Below are positions 1 through 6,782 of a stretch of 16,997 nt of DNA, in pieces. The stretch comes from Spirochaetaceae bacterium (GTDB lineage: Bacteria; Spirochaetota; Spirochaetia; Treponematales; Breznakiellaceae). The notes beneath the pieces were generated by a model. That model was not told the DNA's origin and ran no database searches. It was given only the letters and a program-made list of their open reading frames with translations. Both the position numbers and the translations under genes were made by a program. The stretch spans positions 1 through 16,997 of the forward strand of contig JAITKQ010000126.1 in assembly GCA_031278295.1 (NCBI GenBank). The letters run 5' to 3'. Numbering within the stretch: the stretch's first letter is position 1; each line of letters begins with the position of its first letter.

Positions 1-31
1 CAGTTTCTGAACAACTTCCGCTGAAAAAAAG

Positions 32-112
32 GCAAAATGCTTTGCATTTTGCAAGACTTGTTCAAGAACCCGTGGGCTTTTGCCCACATTCAAATAGGTT
101 CTTGAACAAGTC
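32..112. repeat. Tandem and nested hairpins upstream of the TPR gene
   Basis: Two adjacent structures are visible. The first has perfect 9-bp arms, GCAAAATGC (32-40) and GCATTTTGC (44-52), around a 3-nt loop. The second has perfect 16-bp arms at 55-70 and 97-112, the right one reading GGTTCTTGAACAAGTC, and encloses a smaller hairpin, GTGGGC (72-77) with GCCCAC (82-87). A degenerate copy of the arm, TTCTGAACAACTTC, lies at 5-18. No T-run follows, so a simple intrinsic terminator is unlikely. A small dispersed repeat or MITE-like element, or the end of an upstream transcription unit, are the options. Confidence 0.75.
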
Positions 113-138
113 CATTATATTTGCCAATAATTTACACT

Positions 139-813
139 ATGGCAGTAGAGAGAGTTTACACTGGCTGCGTCCTGGCGATTATCGTTTGGGTAGCGCCGCA
201 GGCGGCGTTTTCGCAGACAAAACCGGACGCCGCCGAGATTTACCGGTCCGGGCGGAATCTTGAAAATCAGGGGAACATGGAAGCGGCCAACGCTAAATAC
301 AGCGAGGCGGTAACGATTTGTCTAGACGAAATCAGCGCCGGGTCTGGAACCATGGATAGTTATGCCGTGCTGACATGGGCCCTACAGCGTCAAAAAAAAT
401 ATAACGACGTGATAAGACGCGGAAACGAAGCCTTAAATATTCGTCTGGATTACCGCGTCATGGAAACGATGGGCGAGGCGTACTTCTACCTTGGCAACTT
501 TGAAGCATCACTCCGCTGTATGCAGCGGTACATAACTAACATTTCCAACGGCGATCGTACTTCGGTCGCGTATTTTTTTGTTGGGGAGATATACCGTTTG
601 CAAAAGAAATACCATTACGCCGATATCGCGTACACAGCCGCGGTGCGCCTGTCGCCGGATATGGCGCTTTGGTGGTACAGGCTGGGGTCTGTACGCGAAT
701 CCGCCGGTGAATACCAATTTGCCTCCGAAGCGTATGCACAGGCGGTAAAAATAGATCCTACCTACACCCAGGCGGCTTCCGGCTTTGAACGTACCCGACG
801 TGAAAGTACCTGA
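139..813 (+). CDS. Secreted tetratricopeptide-repeat protein
   Basis: The 224-residue product starts with a basic and hydrophobic stretch ending AAFSQ, which looks like a type I signal peptide cleaved near residue 25, so it probably acts in the periplasm. The rest is almost entirely TPR-like helical pairs, about five, with typical endings such as YSEAV, GNEAL, YTAAV and YAQAVKIDPT. TPR proteins scaffold protein-protein contacts; no catalytic domain is visible and the partner cannot be told. The ATG at 139 is chosen because it begins the signal peptide; a TTG at 121 is also in frame. Neither has a recognisable Shine-Dalgarno sequence. The gene stands alone, just downstream of the nested hairpins at 32-112. 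Confidence 0.75.
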   Translation: MAVERVYTGCVLAIIVWVAPQAAFSQTKPDAAEIYRSGRNLENQGNMEAANAKYSEAVTICLDEISAGSGTMDSYAVLTWALQRQKKYNDVIRRGNEALNIRLDYRVMETMGEAYFYLGNFEASLRCMQRYITNISNGDRTSVAYFFVGEIYRLQKKYHYADIAYTAAVRLSPDMALWWYRLGSVRESAGEYQFASEAYAQAVKIDPTYTQAASGFERTRREST

Positions 814-1224
814 CGCCTGGCGTCCGGCCAAAGCAGAACGTCGCTTTCACAATTCACCCACCGGCAAGCCGGCTTCCCTGAACTCCCGGCCCCCTGCGGA
901 GGTGCCCGTCCCTCAACAGCCGCGATTTTTACCGGACATTTAGGCGGCTTCCCGGTTGCGCCTAAAGGAATTTTCATTGATGGCAATAAGATCATCGAAC
1001 GATTGAACCTTTTCGCCAGGAACGCCTTGAATGTGAAAAACGGAAGCGGGGAATACGGTACCGGATGTGCCATGCCTGTTAAATTCGTGCGTATGGGTAT
1101 TAGGCCCCGCCGCTTGCCTTGTTTGTGACTTCAGGGCGGGGCGGTTCATTCGCGGGGTCAGACCCCGTTATCAGGCGGAAGCGGAGGCGCTCGCCCTGCA
1201 AAAAACACGCCCTGCAAAAAAACG
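814..1224. other. Intergenic region with GC-rich hairpins, no supported gene
   Basis: No open frame here looks like a gene. Three compact dyads are visible: CCGG-CAAG-CCGG at 861-872; GCCCCGCC (1104-1111) with GGCGGGGC (1135-1142); and CGGGGTC-A-GACCCCG at 1153-1167. None has a T-run that would make a convincing terminator. The GGGGTC/GACCCC pair recurs with a longer loop at 15773-15799. Short peptide-like stretches around 960-1130 could be gene debris but resemble nothing I recognise. Confidence 0.5.
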
Positions 1225-1254
1225 TTGACAATATGAATATTGTAGTCATACACT
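1225..1254 (+). promoter_or_regulatory. Sigma70-type promoter with overlapping dyad for the SatP-like gene
   Basis: A perfect -35 TTGACA (1225-1230) is followed after 18 nt by TACACT (1249-1254, 4 of 6). The palindrome ACAATATGAATATTGT (1228-1243) overlaps the end of the -35 box and the spacer. This is a classic position for a repressor operator. The regulator is unknown. Confidence 0.55.
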
Positions 1255-1300
1255 TAAAACATTAGATAAGCCCATTATAAAGGGTTAAAGGAGAAATATG

Positions 1301-1900
1301 ATGTCCGAAGCAAAACACGCGGATCCATCCGCGCTCGGCCTGTTTGGTCTGGCGATTGTGACCTTGGTCGCCTCAAGTCAGAAGCTGGAAATCACGGAAG
1401 GTCTTTCTCTCATAGTTCCTTGGGCGATCTTTCTGGGCGCGTTGGCGCAACTTGTGGCGGGGATTTTGGATTATAAAAACGGCAATGTGTTCGGCGGGAC
1501 GGCCTTCTGCGCGTATGGCCTGTTTTGGCTTGGCATGGCGTTATCGTGGCTGATCCAAATGGGGGCGCTCGGGGACGCGCTTTATTCCGGCGCCGACACG
1601 CGGCAAACGGGCTTCGCTTTTCTGGGTTATTTTATAATGACGGTATTTCTCACGATAGGGGCGACGCGGACCAACAAGGTTCTGTTTGCCATATTCGTAT
1701 TCATCTCCCTGCTTTTTTTGGGGCTTTTCATAAGTACCCTGTTCCACGAAACCGCGCTGGCGGAGCCGTTTCATACACTCGCGGCAATTTCGGAGCTGGC
1801 GATAGCCATACTTTCGTTTTATGGCAGCGGCGCGAATATCTTGAACAAGCATTTTGGCAGAACATTTTTACCGATCGGCAAGCCGTTCGGAGGTTTATAG
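1301..1900 (+). CDS. satP: Acetate/succinate transporter family protein (SatP/YaaH, GPR1/FUN34)
   Basis: This is a 199-residue polytopic membrane protein with about six hydrophobic segments, the usual size and topology of the family. The N-terminus carries ADPSALGLFGLAI, the family's NPAPLGL-like signature in a variant form. Known members carry acetate or succinate with protons across the inner membrane. In a fermentative or acetogenic spirochaete it could export or reclaim acetate; direction cannot be read from sequence. Two adjacent ATGs exist at 1298 and 1301. The AAAGGAG at 1287-1293 sits 7 nt from the second and 4 nt from the first, so 1301 is preferred. The gene has its own promoter and is not co-transcribed with the TPR gene. 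Confidence 0.85.
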   Translation: MSEAKHADPSALGLFGLAIVTLVASSQKLEITEGLSLIVPWAIFLGALAQLVAGILDYKNGNVFGGTAFCAYGLFWLGMALSWLIQMGALGDALYSGADTRQTGFAFLGYFIMTVFLTIGATRTNKVLFAIFVFISLLFLGLFISTLFHETALAEPFHTLAAISELAIAILSFYGSGANILNKHFGRTFLPIGKPFGGL

Positions 1901-2321
1901 TACCCCGGGGATTGAATGAACCTTCCCCTTCCATGCTACTTTTATATTTATGCCGATTTTACGGGCTGAAGGGTGTGGTACGAAATCCGCGCCAGCGTCA
2001 GCAAGCGGACAGGCCCCTTATCCGGTACCGGACGGTCTCCCCCATCGATTTTGCTAGATAGGTCCTCCCGGCAGTTTGAAAAAGGTGACCGGCTCAACCT
2101 TGCGCGTTGAGCAGCGGCTCGTAAAGTCCCTTTTAGCCGCTCGCCCGGATCCCCCGCCAGCCCTCTTGTAAAGCCACGGCGCGAAGCCTCCATACCATGT
2201 TTTGCCTGGAAAATTCGCCAAAACCACGCCGCCGGGAGAAAAAATACGGATGCCCGGCCTTATTTTGTTAGAATCAACTCATATTTTAAGGAATTTTCAT
2301 AAAAAATGCTTCAGTAAAAAG
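1901..2321. other. Intergenic region between the transporter and ferredoxin genes
   Basis: No gene is supported. An 81-codon open frame on the minus strand (1948-2193) has low-complexity arginine-rich content and no recognisable domain. One hairpin has 7-bp arms, AGCGGCT (2113-2119) and AGCCGCT (2135-2141), without a T-run. The last 50 bases become AT-rich, as expected just upstream of the ferredoxin promoter. Confidence 0.5.
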
Positions 2322-2350
2322 TTGACAGGCCCATATTGGCGTAATATCAT
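2322..2350 (+). promoter_or_regulatory. Strong sigma70-type promoter for the ferredoxin gene
   Basis: A perfect TTGACA (2322-2327) and TATCAT (2345-2350, 5 of 6) are separated by the optimal 17 nt. A weaker dyad ATATT (2333-2337) with AATAT (2343-2347) lies in the spacer and overlaps the -10 box. It gives an approximately 66-nt leader before the ATG. Confidence 0.7.
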
Positions 2351-2422
2351 TAAAGATCGTGGCGCTTATAGTGCCGGAGGCATTGACCGCCGCGATAAAA
2401 TCATTGTTTTTGGAGGATTTTT

Positions 2423-2842
2423 ATGAAAAAACTGGCTGTTAAAAAGGGAGAAAATGAGTGTATGGCTTGCCTGACCTGTGAAAATGCCTGCGTAGCCGCG
2501 TTTTACAAGAACGAGGACACCACAACGCAAAACCTTTCCTGCATTCAGATCACGAGCAAAGGTGGTAAGGCAAAGGTGTTTGCCTGTGTACAGTGCGGAA
2601 AATGCGCGGAAAGCTGCGAGTCCAAAGCGATAAGCAAGAACGCGAAAGGCGTTTACATACTCGATAAAAAGACTTGTGTGAATTGCGGCAAGTGTATCGA
2701 GGCCTGTCCCTTTAACCTTGTAGCCAAGGCAAAGGAACGGGAGTCGCCCAGCAAGTGTATCGCGTGCGGCATCTGTGTAAAAAACTGTCCAATGGACATC
2801 TTGTATATCAAAGAAGAGGCAGAGCAAGCCAAGGCAAGCTGA
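2423..2842 (+). CDS. Four-cluster [4Fe-4S] ferredoxin-type protein
   Basis: The 139-residue soluble protein holds four C-x2-C-x2-C-x3-C motifs, at Cys13/16/19/23, Cys55/58/61/65, Cys85/88/91/95 and Cys112/115/118/122. Proline follows the last cysteine in the final two. There is one spare cysteine, Cys40. The arrangement matches the electron-transfer subunits of hydrogenases, CO dehydrogenase, formate dehydrogenase and DMSO-reductase-type enzymes (HycB/CooF/HydN-like), in which four [4Fe-4S] clusters form a wire. It has no signal peptide and no Tat motif, so it is cytoplasmic. No redox enzyme is encoded beside it, so its partner is elsewhere. A good GGAGG lies 7 nt upstream of the ATG. It has its own promoter, and no clear terminator follows. 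Confidence 0.9.
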   Translation: MKKLAVKKGENECMACLTCENACVAAFYKNEDTTTQNLSCIQITSKGGKAKVFACVQCGKCAESCESKAISKNAKGVYILDKKTCVNCGKCIEACPFNLVAKAKERESPSKCIACGICVKNCPMDILYIKEEAEQAKAS

Positions 2843-2901
2843 TACACGGAATCATTTTGACGGCGGGGGTACGGCGACCGCGGCAGATACTTCATTTTGG
2901 C

Positions 2902-2930
2902 TTGCATATTTTTAGACATAGCATTATCAT
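2902..2930 (+). promoter_or_regulatory. Possible promoter of the TRAP operon
   Basis: TATCAT (2925-2930, 5 of 6) has a weak -35, TTGCAT (2902-2907, 3 of 6), at 17 nt. The predicted start point near 2937 falls inside the dyad at 2936-2953. Confidence 0.4.
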
Positions 2931-2935
2931 AGTTT

Positions 2936-2953
2936 AAGTGATTTTTATCACAA
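2936..2953 (+). promoter_or_regulatory. CRP/FNR-like operator dyad before dctP
   Basis: AAGTGATTTTTATCACAA is a symmetric site. Read as TGTGA-N6-TCACA it matches 9 of 10 CRP half-site positions, and the core GTGAT-N4-ATCAC also resembles the FNR layout. It sits on or just after the predicted transcription start, 21 nt before the dctP ATG. From there a bound protein would more likely repress than activate, unless an unseen promoter lies downstream. The regulator is an inference. Confidence 0.5.
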
Positions 2954-2974
2954 AAAAATTATTGGAGGAATATT

Positions 2975-3994
2975 ATGCGAATGACTAAAATGCTTCTCTG
3001 TTGCGCCATCGCCGTGCTTGTAGCCACTGGGAGTATGCTTTCATGCAAAAAAAAGAGCGACCAAGCGGACAGCGTTAGGGGCGCCGCAAAGATAGTCGTT
3101 ACTTTTGCCGGAACCGAGGCGGCCACTACGGGGCAGAGCCGCATGATGCAGGAAGTCGCGGACAAGTTGAACGCGACAGGTCGTTTTGACGCAAGCGTAC
3201 AGGTCAACGGCGCCTTGGGGGCGACCGATGACCTTGTGGCGCAGGCAAGGAGCGGCGTACCGCTCGTGGTTCCGTCCGATCCGGGACGCCTGGCTAGCCA
3301 GTTCAACATCCCCGATCTGAACATCCTGATGGCACCCTATGTGCTGACGGACATAAGCGCTCTTCAAAAATTGCCGGGCACGGCGATTTTCAAAGAGTGG
3401 CAGAATCAGCTTGAGGCGCAGGGGATCACGTTTGTCGCGGATATGTACAACGGTTTCCGCAGCTTTTACACGCTGACGCCGGTTGCGAAAGTTACGGACC
3501 TTAAGGGGTTGCGCATACGCGGCTTCGGCAACAACATCGGCAACGCGCTTGCCAAGTATCTCGGTTTTGCCAACATTGGTATTCCGTGGGGCGAGGTGCT
3601 GCCGGGCCTGCAACAAAAGACACTGGACGGTTGCGAGGTACAGGTTGCCACAGCTTACGGTTCGGCAATCTTCGATGTTGCCAAGAATCTTGCGCTGACT
3701 AAACACTATATGCTACAGTCATCCTTCGTATGTTCTACCAAGTTACTAAGCGATATGCCGGAAGCGGACAGGAAGGTGTTCCTTGATACGATTCAGGAAA
3801 CCGCCAGGAAGTACGGTGATATTGTTGCTTTGGAAGAAAGCACCTTCTATCAGCAGATGAAGGACAAGGGCGTTACCATAACCGAAGTAAATATATCAGA
3901 CTTTGAAAACGCCATAGCCCCGCTGTATACGAACAATGACCTGGGCCTTTCTCCCGGCCTCAAAGACAGGCTGTTCAAGGAACTTGGCCTGTAG
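2975..3994 (+). CDS. dctP: TRAP transporter substrate-binding lipoprotein (DctP family)
   Basis: The 339-residue protein begins with a basic/hydrophobic signal and a relaxed spirochaetal lipobox, MLSC, so Cys24 is probably lipidated and the protein anchored to the periplasmic face of the inner membrane. The core DLKGLRIRG (175-183) holds the conserved arginine, Arg182, that clamps the substrate carboxylate in the DctP family. It is followed by the IPWGEVLPGLQQKTLDGCE stretch typical of these proteins. The length is normal. It should bind an organic or sugar acid and deliver it to DctQM. The downstream KDPG aldolase and KDG kinase genes point to a hexuronate, aldonate or 2-keto-3-deoxygluconate. 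GGAGG (2964-2968) precedes the ATG by 6 nt. An intrinsic terminator directly after the gene isolates it from dctQ. Confidence 0.93.
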   Translation: MRMTKMLLCCAIAVLVATGSMLSCKKKSDQADSVRGAAKIVVTFAGTEAATTGQSRMMQEVADKLNATGRFDASVQVNGALGATDDLVAQARSGVPLVVPSDPGRLASQFNIPDLNILMAPYVLTDISALQKLPGTAIFKEWQNQLEAQGITFVADMYNGFRSFYTLTPVAKVTDLKGLRIRGFGNNIGNALAKYLGFANIGIPWGEVLPGLQQKTLDGCEVQVATAYGSAIFDVAKNLALTKHYMLQSSFVCSTKLLSDMPEADRKVFLDTIQETARKYGDIVALEESTFYQQMKDKGVTITEVNISDFENAIAPLYTNNDLGLSPGLKDRLFKELGL

Positions 3995-3996
3995 CG

Positions 3997-4029
3997 GTTT
4001 GTTGCGTTTCGCGCATTATAATCCCAAAA
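3997..4029 (+). repeat. Dispersed short repeat, copy A
   Basis: This roughly 33-bp stretch begins 3 nt after the dctP stop codon. It shares GTTTGTT, TTCGCGC and AATCCCAAAA in the same order and spacing with 15413-15444; about 27 of 33 positions match. A small TGCG/CGCA hairpin is preserved in modified form. It runs directly into the terminator at 4026-4053. Confidence 0.55.
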
Positions 4030-4053
4030 AATCGCCTGAAAAGGCGATTTTTT
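4026..4053 (+). terminator. Intrinsic terminator between dctP and dctQ
   Basis: Perfect 11-bp arms (AAAAAATCGCC and GGCGATTTTTT) enclose the 6-nt loop TGAAAA. The A-tract and T-tract make it potentially bidirectional. It would limit transcription of dctQM relative to dctP, giving excess binding protein. Confidence 0.85.
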
Positions 4054-4176
4054 ACCTTTTGAACTGCCAAGCGAACCGCCAAAGCAGCCGGGTAAGCGTA
4101 GGTGCGCCAGGCTGCCAGGCCGCAAAATGTTCCGGGTCGGGGACAGGGATGTTTTTTAAGGGGATGACTGACGGGA

Positions 4177-4257
4177 CTGTTTCAACATTGGCTGAAACTT
4201 CAACGGATCTTGAAACAGCTTTCGCTGATTCCCCGTTTTTAATAATTCATTTATAAT
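4177..4257 (+). promoter_or_regulatory. dctQ upstream region: competing hairpins and a TATAAT -10 box
   Basis: CTGTTTCAA (4177-4185) can pair with TTGAAACAG (4210-4218) over 9 bp. Alternatively GTTTCA (4179-4184) can pair with TGAAAC (4193-4198), and the two are mutually exclusive. Downstream a perfect TATAAT lies at 4252-4257, with only a poor -35 (TTCCCC, 4229-4234) at 17 nt. This suggests a second, possibly activator-dependent promoter for dctQM and the catabolic genes. The rest of 4054-4305 holds nothing else I can identify. Confidence 0.4.
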
Positions 4258-4305
4258 TGAATTCGATTGAGCTTTATCGCTGTCGGATACTGTTCTGGGG
4301 GAATT

Positions 4306-4788
4306 ATGCAAAAAGTGTACCGGTTTCTTTGCAAAGCCGAAGTAATAATTTGCGGAATAGGCTTCATGTTTCTTGTCGCTTTTGTTTTCATGTCCGCAAT
4401 CCTGCGTTTTTTCCGGGTATCTATGTCCTGGAACATAGACCTGGCGATGCTCCTGCTTGCGTGGACAGCATTTTTGGGCGCCGATATAGCGTGGCGCAGC
4501 GGCCAGCTTGTGGGTATAGATTTGATAACCCGCCGTATGCCCCTGCCGCTTCAAAAAATAATCGGGATTTTTATATACCTGGTTATACTCTGCGCCCTCG
4601 TTCTGGTAGCGGTTTTTGGCATCAGGCTTGCCGTTGCGGAACGGCTTAGGTCGTACCAGTCAATACCGGTTCCGTACTCGCTGGTAACCCTCAGCATCGT
4701 TGTTGCGGCGATGTCGATGATACTCTCAACGATACTCAAAATACGCCGCACGATACTCGGATTCAATGAAAGGGAGAAAACAAAATGA
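4306..4788 (+). CDS. dctQ: TRAP transporter small membrane subunit (DctQ)
   Basis: This 160-residue integral membrane protein has four hydrophobic segments, the normal DctQ topology. It includes the conserved region MSWNIDLAMLLLAWTAFLGA and the following WRSGQLVGIDLI, a family hallmark near the end of helix 2. It pairs with DctM to form the sodium-driven membrane domain of the TRAP transporter. The ATG at 4306 is preferred over an upstream in-frame TTG (4267), because a G-rich ribosome-binding site (CTGGGGGAATT) directly precedes it and the product then starts just before helix 1. The stop overlaps the dctM start in ATGA, indicating translational coupling. Confidence 0.9.
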   Translation: MQKVYRFLCKAEVIICGIGFMFLVAFVFMSAILRFFRVSMSWNIDLAMLLLAWTAFLGADIAWRSGQLVGIDLITRRMPLPLQKIIGIFIYLVILCALVLVAVFGIRLAVAERLRSYQSIPVPYSLVTLSIVVAAMSMILSTILKIRRTILGFNEREKTK

Positions 4789-6074
4789 TACTGCTGCTCG
4801 TTTGTTTTGTTGTCTTTTTGGTGCTTGGAATGCCCATCGCCTTTGTCATAGGGCTTGCCGGCTTTGCTTACTTCGCGTCCGTGCCTTTCCTCAACTTCGA
4901 GACCGCCACCCAGATGATAGTCGCGCAGAGTCAGTCGTTTGCTTTCCTGGCGGTACCCTTCTTCATATTTGCCGGTAACTTAATGAACGTATCCGGCATC
5001 ACGGACAGGCTGCTCAGCCTTGCCCGTTTGTTGACACGCCGGATGTACGGCGGCACGGCCCAGATAAGCGTTGTAATGAGTACGCTTATGGGCGGCGTTT
5101 CCGGCTCCGCGACGGCGGACGCCGCGATGGAAACCCGCATTTTGGGCCCGGAAATGATTCGGATAGGCTACAAAAAGGGCTATATCTGCGCGGTAAACTG
5201 CGTTACCGCCCTCATCACAGCGACGATACCGCCCAGTCTGGGGCTCATCATATTTGGCTTTGTCGGCGAGGTTTCTATCGGCAGACTCTTTGCCGCCGGA
5301 CTTATCCCCGGTCTTTTGATGATGATTTTCCTGATGACCACCACATCGATCACAAGCCGCGTCTACAAATACGATCCGCCAAGAACGGACGCGCCCAAAC
5401 TAAGCCTGGGAGAACTTTTCGGTAACCTCAAGGAATCGGTATGGGCGCTGCTCTTTCCGATCATTTTGATTGTCGGTATACGCTTCGGCGTGTTTACGCC
5501 GTCCGAATCGGGGGCTTTTGCCGTCATTTACGCGATACTGATAGGAAAATTCGTGTACAAAGAACTGAACTGGCAGAATTTCAGGCAGGCGCTTATCACG
5601 ACTCTGAAGGACAACGGCGCGATCATGCTGATAATAGCGATGTCGGGTCCGTTCAGCTACGCGATAACCTGGGTAAAGCTGCCTGTCGCGCTCAGCAACC
5701 TGATATTCGGCATCACGTCAAACCCGCAGGCCCTCGTTCTTATTATGATCGGCTTCCTGTTCATAACGGGGATGTTTGTTGACAGCAACGTCAACTTCCT
5801 CCTCCTAACGCCAATTTTCCTGCCTATGGTAAAGGAGGCCGGCATAGACCCTGTACATTTCGGCGTGTTGATGGCAACCGTCGTTACGCTGGGGGTGATG
5901 ACTCCGCCGATAGGCTCGGCCCTGTACACGGTCTGCGGCATAATAGACTGCCCGCCGGAGGAGTACACATGGCATTCCTTGCCTTTCCTGGGGGCGGTGC
6001 TGGTGGAACTGGCGATTCTGGTTTTCCTGCCGGATATGGTACTCTGGATACCGAATATGATCTTTGGTAAATAG
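4785..6074 (+). CDS. dctM: TRAP transporter large permease subunit (DctM)
   Basis: The product has 429 residues and about a dozen hydrophobic segments, the standard length for DctM. The N-terminal MILLLVCFVVFLVLGMPIAF, the GGVSGSATADAAM loop, IPPSLGLIIFG and the C-terminal GVMTPPIGSALYTVCG are all typical of this ion-transporter-superfamily subunit, where paired hairpin loops form the sodium and substrate sites. It is the transport channel that receives the acid from DctP. It overlaps dctQ by 4 nt and lies 51 nt before the aldolase gene. A weak GCCG/CGGC hairpin in that gap (about 6073-6087) has no real T-tract, so co-transcription with the catabolic genes is likely. Confidence 0.95.
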   Translation: MILLLVCFVVFLVLGMPIAFVIGLAGFAYFASVPFLNFETATQMIVAQSQSFAFLAVPFFIFAGNLMNVSGITDRLLSLARLLTRRMYGGTAQISVVMSTLMGGVSGSATADAAMETRILGPEMIRIGYKKGYICAVNCVTALITATIPPSLGLIIFGFVGEVSIGRLFAAGLIPGLLMMIFLMTTTSITSRVYKYDPPRTDAPKLSLGELFGNLKESVWALLFPIILIVGIRFGVFTPSESGAFAVIYAILIGKFVYKELNWQNFRQALITTLKDNGAIMLIIAMSGPFSYAITWVKLPVALSNLIFGITSNPQALVLIMIGFLFITGMFVDSNVNFLLLTPIFLPMVKEAGIDPVHFGVLMATVVTLGVMTPPIGSALYTVCGIIDCPPEEYTWHSLPFLGAVLVELAILVFLPDMVLWIPNMIFGK

Positions 6075-6125
6075 CCGGCTTCTTCGGCAGTTTTGTTTCC
6101 GGCTTTTACGGTTGAAGGACTTTTT

Positions 6126-6782
6126 ATGATGATGAATGAGGCTATCACTAAAAAGATAGAGGAGGCGGCCATTGTCGCCGTGCTTGTGGTTGATGACGCG
6201 GCGGACGCGGTTCCGTTGGCAAAGGCGTTGTTGCGCGGCGGAGTCGATGTGATTGAGCTGACGCTCCGCACCCCGGCGGCCTTTGACGCGCTGTCGAAGA
6301 TAAAGGCCGAGACGCCTGAGATTACCGCCGGCATAGGGACGATCCTTACGCCGGAGCAGGTGAAGGACGCCAAAGGCCGCGGCGCGGCCTTTGGCGTCGC
6401 GCCCGGTTACAACCCCGCCGTGCTGGACGCCGCGAAAAAATTCGCGCTTCCTTACGCGCCGGGCGTAAGCACAGCCTCTGAGATAGAGGCCGCCTACGGG
6501 AAGGGTTGCAGGACGCTCAAGTTATTCCCGATCGAAAGCCTTGGAGGGCTTTCCTACCTAAAAAATGTGAACGCGCCGTATGCCCACTTGGGCATACGGT
6601 ACATACCGCTTGGCGGCGTCGGCATCGGTAACCTGAAGGCGTACCTGGAAAACGAGGCTGTACTGGCCGTCGGCGGGTCATGGCTTGCGCCGCGCAAGCT
6701 GATAAACGAAAAGGCCTGGGACAGAATCAGCAAAAACTGTGAGGAAGCGATCGGAATTGTCCGTGAAGTGAGGGGGAAATGA
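6126..6782 (+). CDS. eda: 2-keto-3-deoxy-6-phosphogluconate (KDPG) aldolase
   Basis: This 218-residue class I aldolase is slightly longer than E. coli Eda. It splits KDPG to pyruvate and glyceraldehyde 3-phosphate. The active-site pattern is intact: Glu44 in VIELTLRT, the GIGTILTPEQ strand (Thr72), PG in GVAPG, the Schiff-base Lys132 in TLKLFP, the phosphate-binding PLGGVG, and GGSWL near the end. The ATG at 6126 is used because AAGGA (6115-6119) lies 6 nt upstream; other ATGs follow at 6129 and 6132. The stop overlaps the kinase start. The gene contains two perfect inverted repeats (6366-6398 and 6576-6599). At the second, the protein seems to carry two residues more than E. coli Eda (HLGIR region), judged from memory. 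Confidence 0.93.
   Translation: MMMNEAITKKIEEAAIVAVLVVDDAADAVPLAKALLRGGVDVIELTLRTPAAFDALSKIKAETPEITAGIGTILTPEQVKDAKGRGAAFGVAPGYNPAVLDAAKKFALPYAPGVSTASEIEAAYGKGCRTLKLFPIESLGGLSYLKNVNAPYAHLGIRYIPLGGVGIGNLKAYLENEAVLAVGGSWLAPRKLINEKAWDRISKNCEEAIGIVREVRGK
6366..6398. repeat. Perfect 15-bp inverted repeat inside the aldolase gene
   Basis: The arms GACGCCAAAGGCCGC (6366-6380) and GCGGCCTTTGGCGTC (6384-6398) are exact reverse complements around GGC. The arms and loop fall on codon boundaries: five codons, one codon, five codons, encoding DAKGR-G-AAFGV. The family alignment I recall has no insertion here, so the palindrome appears to have arisen by base changes, not by insertion. Confidence 0.95.
6576..6599. 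repeat. Perfect 10-bp inverted repeat inside the aldolase gene
   Basis: CCGTATGCCC (6576-6585) and GGGCATACGG (6590-6599) flank ACTT. The segment encodes PYAHLGIR, where the protein looks about two residues longer than E. coli Eda. Confidence 0.9.

Noticed and set aside
762..1149. Minus-strand open frames after the TPR gene as a possible pseudogene
   Set aside because: The peptides resemble nothing I recognise and show no domain pattern; the region is better described as non-coding with hairpins.
1525..2061. Long 178-codon plus-strand frame overlapping the SatP-like gene
   Set aside because: It is a shifted frame of the transporter gene with no membrane or domain pattern of its own.
1948..2193. 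81-codon open frame on the minus strand between the SatP-like and ferredoxin genes
   Set aside because: It is arginine-rich, has no recognisable domain or ribosome-binding site, and looks like a chance GC-rich frame.
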